Source of the DNA: Phallusia mammillata
Taxonomy: Eukaryota; Chordata; Ascidiacea; Phlebobranchia; Ascidiidae
Length of the DNA stretch: 64,000 bases
Assembly (NCBI GenBank): GCA_003260075.1
Contig: QLIY01000282.1
Span: 30,046 to 94,045, forward strand
Reading direction: 5' to 3'
Shown: positions 12,955-23,957 of the stretch, piece by piece
Position numbering within the stretch: the first letter of the stretch is position 1
Layout: each line of letters opens with the position of its first letter
Translations under genes and position numbers: made by a program
The notes under the pieces: model-generated
Told to the model about the DNA's origin: nothing
What the model saw: the letters and a program-made list of their open reading frames with translations, nothing else
Database searches by the model: none

Positions 12955-13773
12955 AATTGTAAACCTGTAAGAATTTCATCAATTGAATTTTTTGTTGTTG
13001 TCGGAAATTGTTTTCTCTTTCAGGATCAATAATGCGCAACGAGCCAGCATAACAATCTGAAGGCTTGCTGAATACTAGCGCTTCTTTGTAAACAGGCTTT
13101 TAATTCTTGTAAGTTTTACATTGCGTTTAAATGGTTGTACACACGTCGTTACTTAATGACTCTAGGTTTTTTTCTTTCCTGAATTTCATAGTTTCATATT
13201 TTCATAGTAAGTGGGTGCAATTGTAAGACAAACTAGGCCACGTTTGAATGTATAGATTTCTAATAAACTTTTTAGATAAATTAAACTACATAAAGAGCTA
13301 CTGGATGTACGGCCGTATGCAACAACTCTATACACAGTCTGTCCGCAAGCATATTTGTACAAAAAAGTGAACATACGATGCAGCATGGTTGTGACTTAAT
13401 TATGTGTGTTACCCAAAAGCTCGAACCGGAGCCGAAAAGTCTGCCCGACTTACAATTCTAATAGGTCGTTTCTGCACAAATACCGACAAGTTAGGAATTT
13501 AAAATGGGAAATGTGATAGGGAAAACCATACACGCGACGTATCATAAATTTATCCTACACAACGAATTTCTTGAAATGTGGTTTTTACAAAGGTAAACAT
13601 CAAATAAAAATTGTCCAAATGTAATTACAAAAGTAGCAAAGCAACCAAGGTAATTTAGTTGTACAAAGATAAAGTCAAAACACCGTAGCCCAGCAAAAAA
13701 AAACGTATGACCAATGTGTAGGTATAACTGAGTACAGTTTTATTATAAAGTCAAATAATGATTAAACTCAAAT

Positions 13774-14411
13774 CTACTTGTCCGGCTTATTGAGTACTGC
13801 GTCAACAATGTACAACACAGCAGCTATGAAGCCGGCTATAACGCCGCAAAGGCGCTTCCTGCACGTTGGATAGTCGAAGTTGGAGCATTGCATGTAAGCG
13901 GCAAAACAGGAGGAAGCCGTGATGAAGAGTAAAACACATAAAACTGACCAGACGAAATGAAACATCGAAAATCCTTTTGAATCCAACCTATAGAATACAC
14001 AAGCACGGATAAGGTTGAATATTTTCTTGGTAAAAAATAAGATTGTGAAACACATCATGGATTTTGACTTACTTCCCTTTGGGAGCGAACATCATTGCAA
14101 AGAATATAAGTACGGTTACACTCCATCCAATGCAGTAAGCTGCCAATGCGTAAGTTGTACCATCATAACATCTGTTTCAAAAAACAAAAACTCCGCAAAA
14201 TAATGATAGAACGCTAGTTTTGCTCTTCAGTTATACAGTAAACCAAGTCTTCTTTCTCATTTTAAGTTTGCATGTTTTTTACTTGTAATCATACGTTACT
14301 CTTACCCTCCACGACACCACGAATATCCCGAATCCACAAGAAGGCTAAACGCAGCGCCACCAAACACCAGAATTGCAGTTTTTAACCATCCGCGTAGTGT
14401 CGCTATATAAC
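13774..14411 (-). CDS. MARVEL-domain tetraspan protein, first exon not found (gene B)
   Basis: Three minus-strand exons, 14411-14306, 14171-14073 and 13987-13774, join in frame at GT-AG sites and end in TAG. They give about 139 residues. Hydrophobic segments include LKTAILVFGGAAFSLLVDSG, a segment in exon 14171-14073 (AAYCIGWSVTVLIFFAMMF) and two in the last exon (FVWSVLCVLLFITASSCFAA; a segment near IAGFIAAVLYIV). This four-helix layout with short loops matches the MARVEL/plasmolipin-CMTM family, which acts in membrane apposition and vesicle traffic; the assignment is by pattern. The initiator exon must lie above 14412 and enter in phase 1. The interval upstream holds a tRNA-like repeat and join 13, so it may be hidden there. 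It is a tandem neighbour and probable paralogue of gene A. Confidence 0.7.
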
Positions 14412-14435
14412 CTGCCAAAACAAGAAACATCAGCA

Positions 14436-14521
14436 GGGTCGGAACATGGCCGAATGGTTCGGGGAGCTTTAAATATCGACACATACAAAACACCGGACGC
14501 CCTGGGTTCAAAACCCATGAA
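14436..14521 (+). mobile_element. tRNA-derived SINE or tRNA pseudogene, copy 1
   Basis: The sequence has an A-box-like stretch (tggccgaatggttc, about 14447-14460) and a B box (gggttcaaaaccc, 14504-14516), spaced as in a class II (Leu/Ser-type) tRNA. No intact cloverleaf or acceptor stem can be drawn, so it is a tRNA-derived element rather than a working tRNA. It lies next to the first recognised exon of MARVEL gene B. Confidence 0.55.
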
Positions 14522-14635
14522 AAACACATAAAATATCCTATCCAACACAAATAAAAGTGTTCTTTGTCGTGAGTGTTCTTGTTTGAAAAAATGCCTTATC
14601 GAAAGCCCCCCAAAATAAGTTCAAAACATGTTCGT

Positions 14636-14645
14636 GGGGGGGGGG
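14636..14645. other. poly-G join 13 (10 G), last of the G-type joins
   Basis: Copies at about 14429-14635 and 14646-14852, each containing the tRNA-like element. All homopolymer joins after this one are poly-C. Confidence 0.75.
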
Positions 14646-14652
14646 TATCAGC

Positions 14653-14736
14653 AGGGTCGAAACATGGCCGAATGGTTCGGGGCGCCTTAAATTTCGACAC
14701 ATTCAAAACACTGGACGCCCTGGGTTCAAAACCCAT
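14653..14736 (+). mobile_element. tRNA-derived SINE or tRNA pseudogene, copy 2
   Basis: This is the second copy of the tRNA-like element (tggccgaatggttcgg and tgggttcaaaaccc), lying in the right duplicate of join 13. It is probably the allelic copy of the element at 14436-14521, not a second insertion. Confidence 0.5.
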
Positions 14737-14909
14737 GAAAAACACAAAAAATATCCCATCCAACAAAAGTAAAAGTGTTCTTTGTCGTGAGTGTTCTTGT
14801 TTGGAAAATGCCTTATCGAAAGCCCCCCAAAATAAGTTCAAAACATGTTCGTGATTCTAAACCAGAATTTAAACCGAGTAAAAAAGCAAAAAAATGATCT
14901 TAATCTGTC

Positions 14910-17317
14910 TTAGAATAAAAAAAAAGCTTTAATCACACATCCGGTTTTTGTTTCAAACAAGCAGCAAGATGTCGTACCAACGTTGGCTGGGGCGTAGGTT
15001 CGTAGAAAGTACGATTCCACTCCGTATAAGATGACTGTGACGAAAGCAAGTGTTACACTGGCAACTTGTTCGTTGCACCATTTGCTGTAACAGAAAGTTG
15101 TCGGTTAAATAGTTGTACTGTATGCTACTGCAACTCGCTGTGTCGAATTATACGTGATAAATATCTAACATCGGTAAACAACTTGTCTACAATTATCTAT
15201 GTTGATTTGCTTTTAATTTAAATCAATTAAATACTCGTAAAAACAAGTTACACTAATACATACGTAATTATTAAGCATGTCAATCAGTACAAGTGCAATT
15301 AATTGCAAGCAGATTTTTAGCATTAAAATATATTCGTAAATTGGGTTGTTTCATTGATAACAGGCCTCACAGGTTACGTTGTATCGTTGTTACTGCACAT
15401 AGGCTACTTTGTGTTGTGAAATTTCTGTTTTTACTTCCTAGAAAGTATGAAACTCAAACACTCTCGTTTTAGGATGCCATTCTTAAAACAACGCCCATGT
15501 TTACTTTACATTAATCACAGTGCCACTTATATGGAATCCCGCTATTTACTTAGCCCCCCCCCCAGGATGCCATTCTTAAAACAACGCCCATGTTTACTTT
15601 ACATTAATCACCTGCTAACAGTGCCACTTATATGGAATCCCGCTATTTACTTAGTTACGAACTTACGACATGTATTTTGCTATAAGTAGAGCCCATATGC
15701 TTTACAAGTCAGGACCTATAATTCCTTTTGCACACGTAAACGCTTTGGAATTTCGTCAAAAGGTGCCTAATTCGTTCATCATCAAATTGTGTTGATTACG
15801 GTATGTCATAGTTTTGCAACTTTTTCATTTTAGAGCAAATGAAACACGGTATCAAACATAGGCTAAACAAAGTTGCCGTTAAACAAAGTTAAAAGTAAGT
15901 TAGATTAAACATAGACTTAACTATTACAGGCTGTATTTACTTAAAGGGTACATTTTGGGGGAAATTTCGACGCATTTGAGCCGGGTCGATTCGTATTATC
16001 AAAACTAGGTAACGTTAAGTTTATAATCATTTTTGCTATCGCATCGTGTTTCTGCCACTGCTCATTGTCCTTACCAGTTATCGCACACATTGCAGTTGAT
16101 GTTGAGAGCAAAGGCGATTGATGCCGCAAAGAAATGAATCGTGCTCAGCCAGGACCAGAGAAATTCGAATCCAACATACGTGCAAGATCCACCGCAGTTC
16201 ATACGACTCGATAAACCTTATGAAAGAAATCAAATAAATACACAACGACAAAATTTTAAAATTTGGACACAACATTTTTTACGCCGAATTGGCGAGGATA
16301 AACTGGGTAACTGACAAAATCAATGTAAAATTGTACGTTTTCCTGGTTTAAAAGCATTTTATTGGTAATTCCTTACGAGGTGTGCGTTATTTTGCTTTAA
16401 GCTGTAACTGGGTTGGCAGGCTGGCGGCCGCCCGGACCAAACAACTTTGCAGTAGCTTGAAATCTTAACCCAATTTCAAAATGTTTTAAAAGTTAGAGTT
16501 GTGCTAATAATATAAGTTACAAATGTAACATAAAATAACTGTTGTCAATTTACGTAGTTAAAAAGCTATCGGGATTTGATTTTAACAGCGAATTAATAAC
16601 TTGAAAGCAAATAAAATATAAATAACATCCTTATTTGCCAAGATGTCTGGTCCGTGTAACATCTAGGTGTAGGTAAATACGGCAAGCAAGAAGCAACTCC
16701 AAACGGGTTCGCGAACCATGAACTACAACAACTGTATTAGGCGTTAACAGTAACAAATACATTAAATTCAGCCATATACAGGAAATTATTATCCAACTGC
16801 GGCAGTTGGAAAACGATAGGATGTATGTTTAATTGGAAAGTAGAAACGGTTTGCCATTAAACTGTATGCCACACAAATACCAAGCCATGTTTTGTTTAAA
16901 TACAGACAGTATGTTTTTATAACGCAAAAACCCTTACAATAATTTAACACAAATAATAAATGTTAAAACTAATAGATAAATCTACCATAGTAATACAACC
17001 GTAGCAAACGTTTATTTCGTCGAATTAAGTTGAAAACAATTGTTGCAAACAATTCTGTGTATTTCCCAACAAACCGCTGAGAAATATTGTTAAAAAACAA
17101 TCAATATTCTGTTAGTGTTACCTATTACATGAAAGAAGTAGAATAGAAAGGAGATACTAAAGCAGATAATAAATGCTGCAAAAGCCCATGTTTTCTCCGG
17201 TGGACTCTCATAAGCTCCACTGTCCGCCAGAAGGGCAAAGGTTGTACAAGCAAACAACAACACAACCAGTTTTATTAATCCTTCTTTAGAAATTGCGTAC
17301 TTTGGGCCTGACTCCAT
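14910..17317 (-). CDS. MARVEL-domain tetraspan protein, plasmolipin-like (gene A)
   Basis: Three minus-strand exons, 17317-17122, 16216-16075 and 15084-14910, join in frame (phases 1 and 2) to 170 residues from MESGPKYAISKEG. Four hydrophobic segments are visible: LIKLVVLLFACTTFALLADS (about 14-33), a phenylalanine-rich one at about 45-63 (AAFIICFSISFLFYFF), one in exon 2 (WLSTIHFFAASIAFALNI), and VASVTLAFVTVILYGVESYF in exon 3. The layout and the YGVESYF motif before the last loop resemble plasmolipin/MAL proteins, which organise membranes in polarised transport. The C-terminus after CCLFETKTG is less certain, since the frame runs into a T-rich 3' region. The gene spans the point where filler runs change from G to C (14.65-15.55 kb), so its exon order crosses a probable scaffold switch. 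Confidence 0.75.
15554..15563. other. poly-C join 14 (10 C), first of the C-type joins
   Basis: Copies at about 15471-15553 and 15564-15655 in intron 2 of MARVEL gene A. The right copy has an extra cctgctaaca. Confidence 0.75.
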
Positions 17318-17639
17318 AGTTCACTCTTAGTTCTGTGTTACCTTCATGAAAACCAGAATTAAGCTTCAAACAAAAAATACAAAATATCCACAATTTTATG
17401 ACTGTAGCAAACGTAGCCGTATCGAACTTTATATTTAGCTGCATAAAACAAGACTCAGACAACAAATTTGTCTTGATTATACCTCGTCATAATAATGTTA
17501 CAACTCTACGAATAGGCCTTAAATCTGCCCAAATTTAATACCATGCACTTAACGTTTGAAAAAAGCAGAAAAAAAAACAACTTTTGTCGACATAAAAATA
17601 AATCTAATAGTGCTGGCTTATAACAGCTATAACATTTTA

Positions 17640-17649
17640 CCCCCCCCCC
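17640..17649. other. poly-C join 15 (10 C)
   Basis: Copies at about 17519-17639 and 17650-17765, A-rich with several mismatches, just upstream of MARVEL gene A. Confidence 0.75.
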
Positions 17650-18538
17650 TAAATCTGCCCAAATTTAATACCATGCACTTAACGTTTGAAAAAAGCACAA
17701 AAAACAACTTTTATCGACATAAAAATAAAACTTATAGTGCTAGCTCATAAACGCAAAAACATTTTCGTAAACAGTAAACTCATATGAACTGAAAGCATTC
17801 AACCCTGTATCAGTAAAACCCACATCCAAATGTGTACCAACTACTAACGGCTTGTTTCACAACAAGTGTTTGTACTGTAGCTAACCGGTTGACGCCGAGC
17901 AGCTCACCACGCCCATCTGACAGCATACAGTATCGGTTCGGAAAGGCCAAACTGTACTGTTTACCTATATTTGTTTGCCGAGAAGGCGTTCAACATATCG
18001 TCCCATGAGACAGGTTGTCGAATTCCATATCTAAGTATGCTTGTGTTAGCGCGGCTATTTGGCAGCTGCTACCCATCTTTACTTCAGGCAAGTAGGCTAA
18101 TTGTTCTAATTGTTGTGGAGCCATGAGCCCAAGTCGCTATAGGGTGTTTCAATTCCACTTTGAATGGGGCCAACTAAGTGCCTTATTTTGATACATTTAG
18201 TTAAAAGCCAATCGCATTTTTTCAGTTTGTTCCTAACTTCCGAAATTTGTAATTAACTTTTCTTTCTTTACAATGTTTTGCCTTTGAAACTAAAATTTGC
18301 AGAACCAACTGCGTACCGTACGTTAATACAAGTGGGCAAACTGTAAATCGCGTTTTATTAATTTATACTTGACTTTCGACTATTAGGCTAATGATTGTTT
18401 TCACAAATACACGAAAACTAAGAGTAAACCAGTAAATAAACATCACTCAGTCTTATTGTTTTCAGTTTTTAAACTAAAAAGATTTTCGACTTAAATCAAC
18501 CCCTAATGTACCTTAAGGCGTTATGAAACCGAATTTAA

Positions 18539-18555
18539 TAGTGATGGGACGGGTA

Positions 18556-18613
<58 letters not shown>

Positions 18614-18831
18614 ATTTTGTCTCAGTTTTCGATACCAACATTCCATACCGAAGGCCGGCTTACACTATAAGAATACGGAAAACTTTTTGCCAATATATGC
18701 TTCAGACAGTACAAATTTGGGAAAAAGTTCCCCTAGGTTACGTATTTTTTTTTCGCTATCCTATGGAGATTACTTTTTAATCGTACTCTGTATCGGTACT
18801 CGCTTCAAAACCTGGTATCGTCTCATCACTA
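18539..18831. mobile_element. hAT-type MITE containing a 54-C run
   Basis: The ends tagtgatgggacgggtat and ggtatcgtctcatcacta are imperfect inverted repeats. They are flanked by a perfect 8-bp duplication GAATTTAA at 18531-18538 and 18832-18839. An 8-bp target duplication with short TIRs is the mark of hAT elements; no transposase is present. Bases 18557-18610 are 54 C right after the left terminal repeat, probably a gap inside the element. Confidence 0.75.
18557..18610. other. poly-C run of 54, probable sized gap
   Basis: This is an uninterrupted run of 54 C inside a MITE, with no duplicate across it. With the 61-C run at 51220 it is one of two tracts far above the usual ten. Both could be gaps with an estimated length. 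Confidence 0.6.
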
Positions 18832-19010
18832 GAATTTAATAATCACTGTTCTAACGCTACTACATGGATACTGTTTCAAATTGATCTCCAAACGCCTAAG
18901 AAATCCAACAGGCACAACAGACAATTTATTCCAAAAGACCAGACAATGTATATTTTATATCCCACAACACCCTCATAGTTGTTAGGATTTCAATTTTGGG
19001 CCAAACAGAT

Positions 19011-19020
19011 CCCCCCCCCC
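19011..19020. other. poly-C join 17 (10 C)
   Basis: Copies at about 18909-19010 and 19021-19124, nearly identical. Confidence 0.75.
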
Positions 19021-20324
19021 ACAGGCACAACAGACAATTTATTCCAAAAGACCAGACAATGTATATTTCATATCCCACAACACCCTCATAGTTGTTAGGA
19101 TTTTCAATTTTGGGCCAAACAGAGCTCTAAATACGAACAAGTAACGTAAGACATCAGACACGACAAAAACACGTCACAAAAGTAATACGTCACGCTTCAA
19201 ACAAAGAAAATCGACTGTTTTAAAAGCCACTAGATGGTGCTCAAGGGCTGCTTAGAAGTTGTGGCTACAATTTGATTTCTAACTATGTAACTAACACCAT
19301 GATTCCCATATCCAACATATTATCTAATAAATATTGTGCTGTGTCAAAATGCTTCACACTTATGAACTTCAGGTTGTATACATGATGCTTCAATTGTCAA
19401 ACATTTGATGTACCGAACTTTAGCAAAGAATAGCAAATCTATACATAACTTAATAAAGTGCTAGACAATTTTTTTTCGTAAATAATTTCAGAAGTAACAT
19501 GTTGCTTCAAATGTTTTGTTCCCAAACATAGGTAAAAAATGATTAAATTAACCATTGCAATTCCCATAAATAGGGCATGTTTCGCAGGCAAATGACAGAC
19601 AACTTTACATGCATTGAAATCTTACAAAGATCAATTTACAGTTGTGGAGTCAAATGTGTAATCTAAAATGAAACGTTCCTGGACAACAACTTTGAATGTG
19701 TGTGAACACAAAGGCAAAATCTGTCCTGTTTGCAAACAGTTACCTTGCTTAACAACACATTGCACAATAATCCCACCTAAACACTCAATGTATAATGCAG
19801 GCAAATATGCTATGTTTTAGCGATTTAGAAGGGGTAAGTTATGTGAGCAGGTGGATTTTCTACTTAGCTCAATAGATTCTTGTCTGCATGAGCATGTAAC
19901 CAACCATAAAACTACTTTTAAGCAGTGATTCATACCTTTGGTTTATCAAAAAACATGGTAGACAAAGCAAATTCAGCAGTTTAGTGAAAGGATAACAAAT
20001 TTATAAAAGTTAAGCCACTGCTTTGATGTGATGAAGACATTTTTTATGTCTGTCAATGGCTCAAAAAGCTATATCACATAGGAATTCTTGTTTTAAAATC
20101 CGAAATGTTATTTTTGACAGGATAAATTCATTTAGTGTATATGGTCAACAAATTTTAGATGGGCAGAGCATTGATAACATAAATAAATACCAGACCATAT
20201 AAACAGCAACAATGTCAAGATGTTTGCAAAAGTCTCACCACAGTTGTTGAACTAAATATTTCCTAAAACTTCATTAAAAAAATCTGGTAACCCCAAGATA
20301 AAACACATATAGTCTGATGATGTC

Positions 20325-22216
20325 TTATGTGTTCGTTCTTCGGCCCACATTCATTTTGTTTGCAAAGAAACTTCTAAGTATCATCACTTGTCCAACCATC
20401 ACTATCACCATAATTCCAAGTTGGATTAGTGACCAAAGCTGTAAAAGATAATGAGCCCCAGTCATATATGCACGAAGACATACTATGGTGTAGCTGCAGT
20501 GCGTTCAGCTTTTATCCACCAAATGTTCCTTCATTGTTTTGTGCTGCATAATGGTTTAAGGTTGTGTAGCTATTTAGCTTGGAGATTGTTTTAGTGCTAT
20601 TGCGTCATTATGTTTTTTTCACCAGGCGAAATGAACTCAACTCAAATAAAGTTAAATAAAAATACTACACTTACTGAACATACTCAGTGGTGGGATTCAG
20701 CCGGTTTGCACCAGTTCTATAGAACCGTCTCACAAATTTTTATGAGATTGGCGAACCGGTTTGCATTACTGGTTATTGTCAATCGACTTTTTGTAACAGA
20801 ACCGGCTGAAAAACTATAACTTTTGTGATAGAACCAGCTGAAAAAACTTTTAAATCCCACCACAGAACATGCTTCATATCACCCAGGAAAAATTATGTAC
20901 ATTTTTGCTTTAGATGCATTTTGCATGAAATACAAAGGACACCTATCATCAATATTACACATGAAAACATTAGACTCAGAAATACTCTATGACAAGTGGA
21001 CACCTGTGAGATTAGTTGAGATAATTATGGTAAACACCAACCTGAACACGGTTTCCTAAGCGCTCTGCAAATGTCCTTGACAATGACTCACGCAAACGGA
21101 AGTGTGTTTGAAAGTTCATAACTTTGTTGGAAGCTTCGTGGATATTTGCACAAGCTGTTTCCATCTACAGGTGAAAACAAAATGGCTATTATGTTCCGAT
21201 ACATGCAACTAGTCAAGGGATTCTTACCAGGCTTAATGCTGTTGCTCTGTCCATGCTATCAACTATTGGCTTTTCTGAACCAACTGAGAAGTCAAAATAC
21301 ACAACTTTGTGTGTAATTGTGGAAAATTCATTACTGAAGCATATCTAATGGGGGAAAAACATATTTTAAAAAAACAACATTACAAAAGTAACAACAAAAC
21401 ACACAAAAAAAACTGTAAACTTGTAGCATATCTAATGATATGTAACACCCCCCCCCCCATTACTGAAGCATATCTAATGGGGAAAAAACATATTTTAAAA
21501 AAAAAACATTACAAAAGTAACAACAAAACACACAAAAAAACTGTAAACTTGTAGCATATCTAATGATATGTGACAAAAAAAACACAGAAACAAAAAAACA
21601 TGTTGCATATGCTCAACTTGAAAACCAAAATCTGAAGCCATGTCAAAAATTAACCTGATAAGTTGTATTCTTGGTTGCTTCCCACTCATGAGAATCATAC
21701 TGTTTCCTTTTTTCCTGATATAATTTTAATCCATCTTGGTCCTCCACATAACAATCAACATCATATCTTCCTCCACTGATGACCTAAAAACCAAAACAAA
21801 TATATACAGCAAAAGACAAGTTGGAAAAAAAGCTTAAATACCAAGTTTTTTCTTTGTTAATTTTAAGGGTGCAATAGTGCGACAAAAGTGGTGACACATA
21901 TTGTGTGTTTAAATTTAACATTAAAAAACCACACACAATGTGCAGTGATTTAAACGCCTTCAGCTAACTCTTTAGACCCAATATAATAAAACACTATTGC
22001 AGGTGAAAAGTTAACCATATATTACAAAAAACAAACCTGATATTCTAAAGTAGCTTTGGTGCCTTTGCTCAAATCCTCGAAAAAACACTGCTTTGAATTG
22101 TCCTCTAGCTCGAACGTTAGTTCAACGCATTTTGTTCTTCCAAATAATAACGAAATGACTAGGGATAAAATACAGAAATGCGAGCTTCGCCAACATGAGA
22201 CAAGGCAAACGTTCAT
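20325..22216 (-). CDS. TMED7-like: p24 family cargo receptor, TMED7/TMED3-like
   Basis: Five minus-strand exons, 22216-22037, 21783-21655, 21344-21228, 21164-21042 and 20438-20325, all phase 0, give 220 residues. The start is the ATG at 22216; the frame is open to a GTG above it, which is not used. In order: signal peptide (ends about residue 30), GOLD domain ([18 protein letters not shown], then [35 protein letters not shown]), coiled coil with the family motif QTHFRLRES, transmembrane helix ([20 protein letters not shown]) and a short FF-containing cytosolic tail. p24 proteins cycle between ER and Golgi in COPI/COPII vesicles. Length and exon-by-exon similarity fit the p24-gamma/TMED7 group. 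Exon 3's acceptor region is partly copied at join 18, an apparent assembly artefact. Confidence 0.93.
20685..20865 (+). mobile_element. hAT-type MITE, CAGTGGTGGGATTC family, copy 1
   Basis: The left end cagtggtgggattcagccgg is mirrored by aaatcccaccacag. The flanks AACATACT and AACATGCT form an 8-bp target duplication with one mismatch. It is non-autonomous (181 bp), in intron 4 of the TMED gene. An inverted second copy is at 23239-23410. Confidence 0.8.
21448..21458. other. poly-C join 18 (11 C) in TMED intron 2
   Basis: Copies at about 21330-21447 and 21459-21573 duplicate the start of TMED exon 3 and its acceptor. The left copy runs into the rest of the exon, so the mRNA model is intact, but a spurious acceptor is present. 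Confidence 0.75.
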
Positions 22217-23957
22217 GGCAATCGTTTTAAAGAACACTTTAACTCAAATGCAACAAACGAATTTTGCTTCACTCAGCCAGGAAAAGATAAACACATTTGT
22301 AAAAATGAGAGAAGTGCAACACTGAGCACCAGTGTAAACAAAATTTGTATTATAATACTTTCGTTAAATCAAATTTTCAATGTTGTATCCAAAAAAAAAA
22401 AAATTTTATTTTTGTTTCATTGTGCGATGAAAATGTATCTTTAACATTAATTAACAAATTAAAGATTTTGTGATAATTTAACTCTATGGCTGTGGATAAA
22501 TTATCTGCTCCGGATTACCAAAAAAACTTTTACCGGGACACGTCACTCAGCTAGTTTGATTGAAGGTGAATGCGTGAAAGTTACATTTGAAGCTTAAAAT
22601 ATTAAGTATTTATGCTAGTGTGTAAAATTGCAAAGCAAAGTAGCCTGCAAAGCAATTGCAGTTTGATGTCTATTGATTTTTGATATTTATTGTTTCTTTA
22701 ATCTTGATGTACAAATGAACCTGCATAAAGTTGTGCATACCGCTTTTAAACCGCAGTTTGTGTATGAACGTTTAAACTAAATTAGTAATGCAAATGATGT
22801 ATGAATTGTATAATGAAACAATAATTGCATCATACTAATGAAATAACATTTTTTTGCAAAATCGCCTTTCTGTGACACCCGCGTTGTTTCAAACGCGCGG
22901 CGCATCGTGCCAAAGGCACGTTCACAGCGAATCTGCAGTTTCGCCAATTTAGAGAAGACGGTGAAAAGGATTTAATGCAAGTTTCAAATGTGTTCACGCA
23001 TGCAATGTTTGACTGCTTTCGTTTTAAAATCTAAATTGCTGTTTTTATCAGGTGTTTGCGACCACATTCTAATTCTGAGAACTCTTCAAAAAAATGTTGA
23101 CTGAAAACAACCTAACAAAAGTTACACTTCAACAACAAAGGAATGATCGCCACATTTTCAAAAGCAGGTACTTTGTAGGCTACATTTTGTGCAAAATCAT
23201 TTCTATAGGCTTAATTACGTTTAGGCTATAGTTATACTCAGTGGTGGAATTCAATTTTATTGTCAGCCGGTTCTATCACAAAAGTCATATTTTTCAGCCG
23301 GTTCTGTTACAAATCCATTGACAGTAACCAGTAATGCTAACCGGTTCGCTGGTCTCATGAAATTTCTTGAGACTATAGAACCAGTGCGAACCGGCTGAAT
23401 CCCACCACTGGTTATACCCACACCGTTAGTACGTGTGCATCATATTTATGTATATGTATGTAGTTGTTGATCAAACCATTTTTGGACATGTTATCAAGTC
23501 TGTAAATAGTCCACGAATCAAATTTTTACCGATTTCTTTTCGAAAGAATGGCTCTCGGGCAGTTTTTGACTGTTCGTTTTTTTTTTTTTTTGACGGGCGG
23601 GGATTAAAGAGTGATTGATACATTTCGAGTGAATAAGCCCGTAAGCCAATAGTGACCGTTTAAACACGCGCAGCCTATATCAATTCCACTCATCGATATG
23701 ATATAATGCAGTTACGGCAGGCGGTAACTCCATTACGAAGCTATTGATTTTAAATTTTCTCATAATCTAGCCTTGTGACTTAAGTATCTGAAAAGAACCC
23801 TACGCCTGCCACCTTGCACATAATCTCATTTCGAGATGTTGCTTTTCTTTTCTATGTTCAATGCAACATGATTTTTTTGTGCCCAGTGGAGTGATTATTG
23901 GCCAAAACAGGGGACTTCAGTTGCTTCACCGGCACTTTACAAGCAACGTTGCGCAAA
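22217..23957. other. intergenic region, TMED gene to homeobox gene (divergent)
   Basis: The two genes are transcribed away from each other, so both promoters should lie here. No coding exon was seen. There is a GC-rich patch near 22.88-22.93 kb (cgcgcggcgcatcg). A MITE lies at 23.24-23.41 kb. A frame open upstream of the homeobox start begins with TTG and is not a real start. Confidence 0.5.
23239..23410 (-). mobile_element. hAT-type MITE, CAGTGGTGGGATTC family, copy 2
   Basis: It is inverted relative to the copy at 20685: its right end reads gaatcccaccactg. The flanks GTTATACT and GTTATACC form an 8-bp target duplication with one mismatch. Both copies share an inner ccggtt-rich segment. Confidence 0.8.

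Larger units (their letters stand above)
10207..13773. other. non-coding stretch between TPR and MARVEL genes
   Basis: No credible exon was seen. The stretch is dominated by six poly-G joins with duplicated flanks. A TPR gene 1 promoter would be expected just above 10.2 kb, but no clear TATA box or initiator stands out. Confidence 0.55.
17318..20324. other. non-coding stretch
   Basis: No exon was recognised between MARVEL gene A and the TMED gene. The stretch holds joins 15 and 17 and a hAT-type MITE containing the 54-C run. Confidence 0.55.

Noticed and set aside
23898-23957. Extension of the homeobox protein upstream to 23898
   Set aside because: The upstream start is TTG. The first ATG is at 23958.
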